DNA from: Lactobacillus sp. UBA5815
GTDB lineage: Bacteria; Bacillota; Bacilli; Lactobacillales; Lactobacillaceae
DNA length: 21,688 nt
Reading direction: 5' to 3'
Assembly: GCA_002417825.1 (NCBI GenBank)
Contig: DICX01000003.1
Span: forward strand, 1 to 21,688
Of this stretch, positions 19,093 through 21,688 are shown in pieces. The first letter of the stretch is position 1, and each line of letters opens with the position of its first letter. The notes under the pieces are model-generated. The model worked only from the letters and a program-made list of their open reading frames with translations. It was not told the origin of the DNA and did not search any database. The position numbers and the translations under genes were made by a program.

Positions 19093-21688
19093 ATGAAATT
19101 ACAACAAATTATTGAAAAAGATCAGTCACTCACAAAGTTCATCCAAAATCTAACTGCCAAGACACGCTCGTTGCTGACAGGTGTCAATCGTGGCGCGCTT
19201 TGTTTGCTGTTGGAGCAGATTTTGACGCAGCGTCACAACGTCCTGTTCATCGTCGAAGAGACAGAAAACAAGGCACAGCTGCTTTATCAATCTCTGAGTG
19301 GTGTCGTGCCGGATGACCAGCGTTATCTTTTTTTGGTCGAGGCAGATCTGGCTTTAGCTAAGGCAACGGTATCACCTGATGTGATGAGCGACCGTATCAA
19401 AACATTGATGTTTTTGATGACGAAGAAGCCGGGGATCGTGATCACGACGCCTCAGGGCCTGCAGTATCCGCTGACGCCACCGGCGCGTTATGCCGCCGCT
19501 GAAAAAGAATTGTCGATAGGACAGACGGAAGATCTGGCTGCCCTGCAGGTTTGGCTCGTCCAAAATGGATATGAGAAACAAACGTTGGTTGCACGTCCAG
19601 GAGAATTTGCTTTGCGTGGCGATATTTTGGACGTTTACACGTTGACACGTTCAGATCCTATTCGCGTCGAGTTTTTTGGTGATGAGATCGATACGATCAA
19701 AACGTTCGATGTTGCCAATCAACGTAGTTTGGCTGCTGTAAAACGTGTCGTGATCTCACCTGCCAGTGATCGTCTGCTGACTAAAAAAGCACTCCAAGAG
19801 GGCGGGAAAGCCCTTGGCAAGCAGTTGAATGCACAGGCCGATGACCTGTTGAAAAAGAAATTCGGTGAAAGCATCTCGCTGCTTCAACAAGGCGTCTTGA
19901 ACGATCGTTCTGATCTGCTGACAGCTTATCTGTTGAAATCGTCAGTCAGTTTACCTGCTTATGGACAAGCAGATGCAGTCCTGATTTATGATGATTGGCC
20001 GCGATTGAAAAAAAACGTGGCTCAAGTCGATCAGGACAATGCGGATTTATGGAAAACGCAAGGCGATGACAAGCTCTTTGGACCGATGACCCGTTGCCGT
20101 CTTTCTTTTGAAAAAGTGATTCGACAATCGGAACTGCCACAGCTGTATCTGTCTATTTTTCAAAAAGGGATGGGACGTCTGCGCTTTGATCAGCTGCTGA
20201 ATTGGCCGACACGAGTCGCACCGCAATTTTTCAGTCAAATGCCGCTTTTGACGACACAATTGAAGACGTTCAATAAAGAGAAGCAGACTGTTATCTTACA
20301 AGCAGATAGGCCACAGCGTGCCAAACAGATCTCGCAGACGTTGATCGATTTTGGACTGGATGTGCCGATCACGGATTTCTCGCATCTTTCAGTACAAATG
20401 CCGCAAATCTGTGTTGGTCATTATCCTGAAGGATTCGTGCTGCCCAACATCGATCTCGTCTATCTGACGGAACGAGAGTTGTTCAATGAAGCGCCGCATA
20501 AGCCTAAAGCAAATCCAACTTTTGAAAATGCACAGCGCTTGCGTCGGTATACGGATCTTAAACCTGGCGATTACGTCGTTCATGTCAATCATGGTATCGG
20601 CCGATTCGAGGGCATCAAAACGATGACAGTCGATGGCAAGAAGCGTGATTACATCACGATCACTTATCGGCATCATGATCAGCTTTTCGTTCCGGCAGAT
20701 CAGCTTCGCTTGGTTCAAAAGTACACGGCTTCAGAAGGACACCGGCCGAGCCTCAATCAATTGGGCGGCAGTGAATGGGCTAAGACGAAACGCCGTGTTG
20801 CCGCCAAGGTCGAGGATATCGCAGATGAACTCGTGGCACTTTATGCGAAGCGTGAAGCCGAAAAGGGTTTTGCGTTTTCACCTGATGATGACCTGCAGCA
20901 GCGATTTGAGGACGCTTTTCCGTACGTCGAAACGCCGGATCAGTTGAAGACGATTCAAGAAATTAAAGCGGATATGGAAAAGACACGGCCAATGGATCGT
21001 TTAGTTGTTGGCGACGTTGGCTTTGGAAAAACTGAAGTCGCGCTTCGAGCCGCTTTCAAAGCCATACAAGACGATAAGCAAGTCGCTTTTCTAGTCCCGA
21101 CGACCATCCTTGCGCAACAGCATTATGAAACGATGCAGGATCGTTTCAAGGATTTCCCTATTGAGTTCGCGCAATTGTCACGTTTTCAAAGTCATCAAGA
21201 AGCTAAAGCAATCACGAAAGATCTGGCAGATGGCAAGATCGACTTGGTGGTCGGCACGCACCGGCTTTTGTCTAAAGACGTTCATTTCAAAGATTTGGGA
21301 CTTTTGATCGTCGATGAAGAACAGCGTTTTGGCGTCAAGCATAAAGAAAAGCTCAAGCAGCTCAAGGCGAACGTTGACGTTTTGACGCTGACGGCAACGC
21401 CGATTCCGCGGACCCTGCACATGTCGATGGTTGGCGCACGAGATCTGTCGCTCATGGAAACGCCGCCGTCTAATCGTTTCCCGATTCAAACTTATGTGAT
21501 GGAACAGTTGGATGACGTCGTCCGCCAAGCTTGTTTACGGGAGATGGCACGTAATGGCCAGATCTTTTATCTGCACAATCGTATCGATGATATCGATCAA
21601 GTCGTCGAACGTCTGCAAAAACTGATCCCAGAAGCGCACATCGGGTATATTCATGGCCGTATGAGTGAAAATGAGTTGGAAGACATGC
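19093..21688 (+). CDS. mfd: Transcription-repair coupling factor Mfd (3' end beyond the window)
   Basis: Mfd removes RNA polymerase stalled at DNA lesions and recruits UvrA. About 865 codons are visible of an expected ~1150-1180, so the gene runs off the right edge. Order of parts: the UvrB-like module (~1-250, including ARPGEFALRGDILDVY), the middle linker, the RNA polymerase interaction domain (~490-550, LKPGDYVVHVNHGIGRFEGI), and the RecG-like translocase. In the last, Walker A is GDVGFGKTE (~639), Walker B is DEEQ (~741), and a TATPIPRTLHMS motif follows. ATG 19093 is eight bases after the pth stop and has no real Shine-Dalgarno. An in-frame TTG at 19081 overlapping the pth stop is an alternative; either way translation is likely coupled to pth. 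Confidence 0.96.
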   Translation, partial: MKLQQIIEKDQSLTKFIQNLTAKTRSLLTGVNRGALCLLLEQILTQRHNVLFIVEETENKAQLLYQSLSGVVPDDQRYLFLVEADLALAKATVSPDVMSDRIKTLMFLMTKKPGIVITTPQGLQYPLTPPARYAAAEKELSIGQTEDLAALQVWLVQNGYEKQTLVARPGEFALRGDILDVYTLTRSDPIRVEFFGDEIDTIKTFDVANQRSLAAVKRVVISPASDRLLTKKALQEGGKALGKQLNAQADDLLKKKFGESISLLQQGVLNDRSDLLTAYLLKSSVSLPAYGQADAVLIYDDWPRLKKNVAQVDQDNADLWKTQGDDKLFGPMTRCRLSFEKVIRQSELPQLYLSIFQKGMGRLRFDQLLNWPTRVAPQFFSQMPLLTTQLKTFNKEKQTVILQADRPQRAKQISQTLIDFGLDVPITDFSHLSVQMPQICVGHYPEGFVLPNIDLVYLTERELFNEAPHKPKANPTFENAQRLRRYTDLKPGDYVVHVNHGIGRFEGIKTMTVDGKKRDYITITYRHHDQLFVPADQLRLVQKYTASEGHRPSLNQLGGSEWAKTKRRVAAKVEDIADELVALYAKREAEKGFAFSPDDDLQQRFEDAFPYVETPDQLKTIQEIKADMEKTRPMDRLVVGDVGFGKTEVALRAAFKAIQDDKQVAFLVPTTILAQQHYETMQDRFKDFPIEFAQLSRFQSHQEAKAITKDLADGKIDLVVGTHRLLSKDVHFKDLGLLIVDEEQRFGVKHKEKLKQLKANVDVLTLTATPIPRTLHMSMVGARDLSLMETPPSNRFPIQTYVMEQLDDVVRQACLREMARNGQIFYLHNRIDDIDQVVERLQKLIPEAHIGYIHGRMSENELEDM

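Overview
The window looks like a chromosomal segment of a low-to-moderate G+C Gram-positive bacterium, most likely a member of the Lactobacillaceae. The evidence is an RNA polymerase delta subunit next to pyrG, a zinc-independent type B L31, a homotetrameric-type L-lactate dehydrogenase next to pth and mfd, strong GGAGG-type ribosome binding sites, several TTG starts, and a surface protein that ends in SLAP-like wall-binding repeats. The species cannot be named from this sequence alone.

Layout. (1) 1-2850: a large secreted surface protein built from an internally duplicated region, bounded on both sides by terminators that share the core AGGAATTCTCCTGA. (2) 2892-3950: prs (PRPP synthetase) with its own terminator. 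(3) 3950-5930: an AT-rich accessory island. It holds a 12-helix MFS transporter between two direct copies of a 134-bp promoter module, each with a 34-bp AT-only-armed palindrome. The second copy leads into the wreck of an ABC exporter operon. (4) 5946-7334 on the minus strand: an HD-domain phosphohydrolase, divergent from a DUF1934 (YwiB-like) gene and rpoE (delta). (5) 8465-11604: pyrG behind a likely CTP-sensing attenuator, then a MurA enzyme with Asp instead of the fosfomycin-target Cys. (6) 11608-16540: rpmE2, then murF-cshA, then acpS-alr. (7) 16560-18376 on the minus strand: a CBS-ACT protein and ldh. (8) 18527 to the end: pth and the first three quarters of mfd.

Most of the window is conserved housekeeping: nucleotide supply (prs, pyrG), peptidoglycan precursors (murA, murF, alr), acyl carrier protein activation (acpS), translation and RNA handling (rpmE2, cshA, pth), lactic fermentation (ldh) and transcription-coupled repair (mfd). 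No rRNA, tRNA, CRISPR array, IS element or phage gene was seen.

The points most worth a second look are these: the duplicated promoter/palindrome module around the MFS gene and the collapsed ABC operon; the acpS gene, whose only reading frame start consistent with the active site is a non-canonical ACG; the pyrG leader, which carries a GGGC transcript start and a C/U-rich attenuator arm; the MurA Cys-to-Asp substitution; and the modular surface protein. I do not see a clear undescribed multi-gene defence or biosynthetic system.
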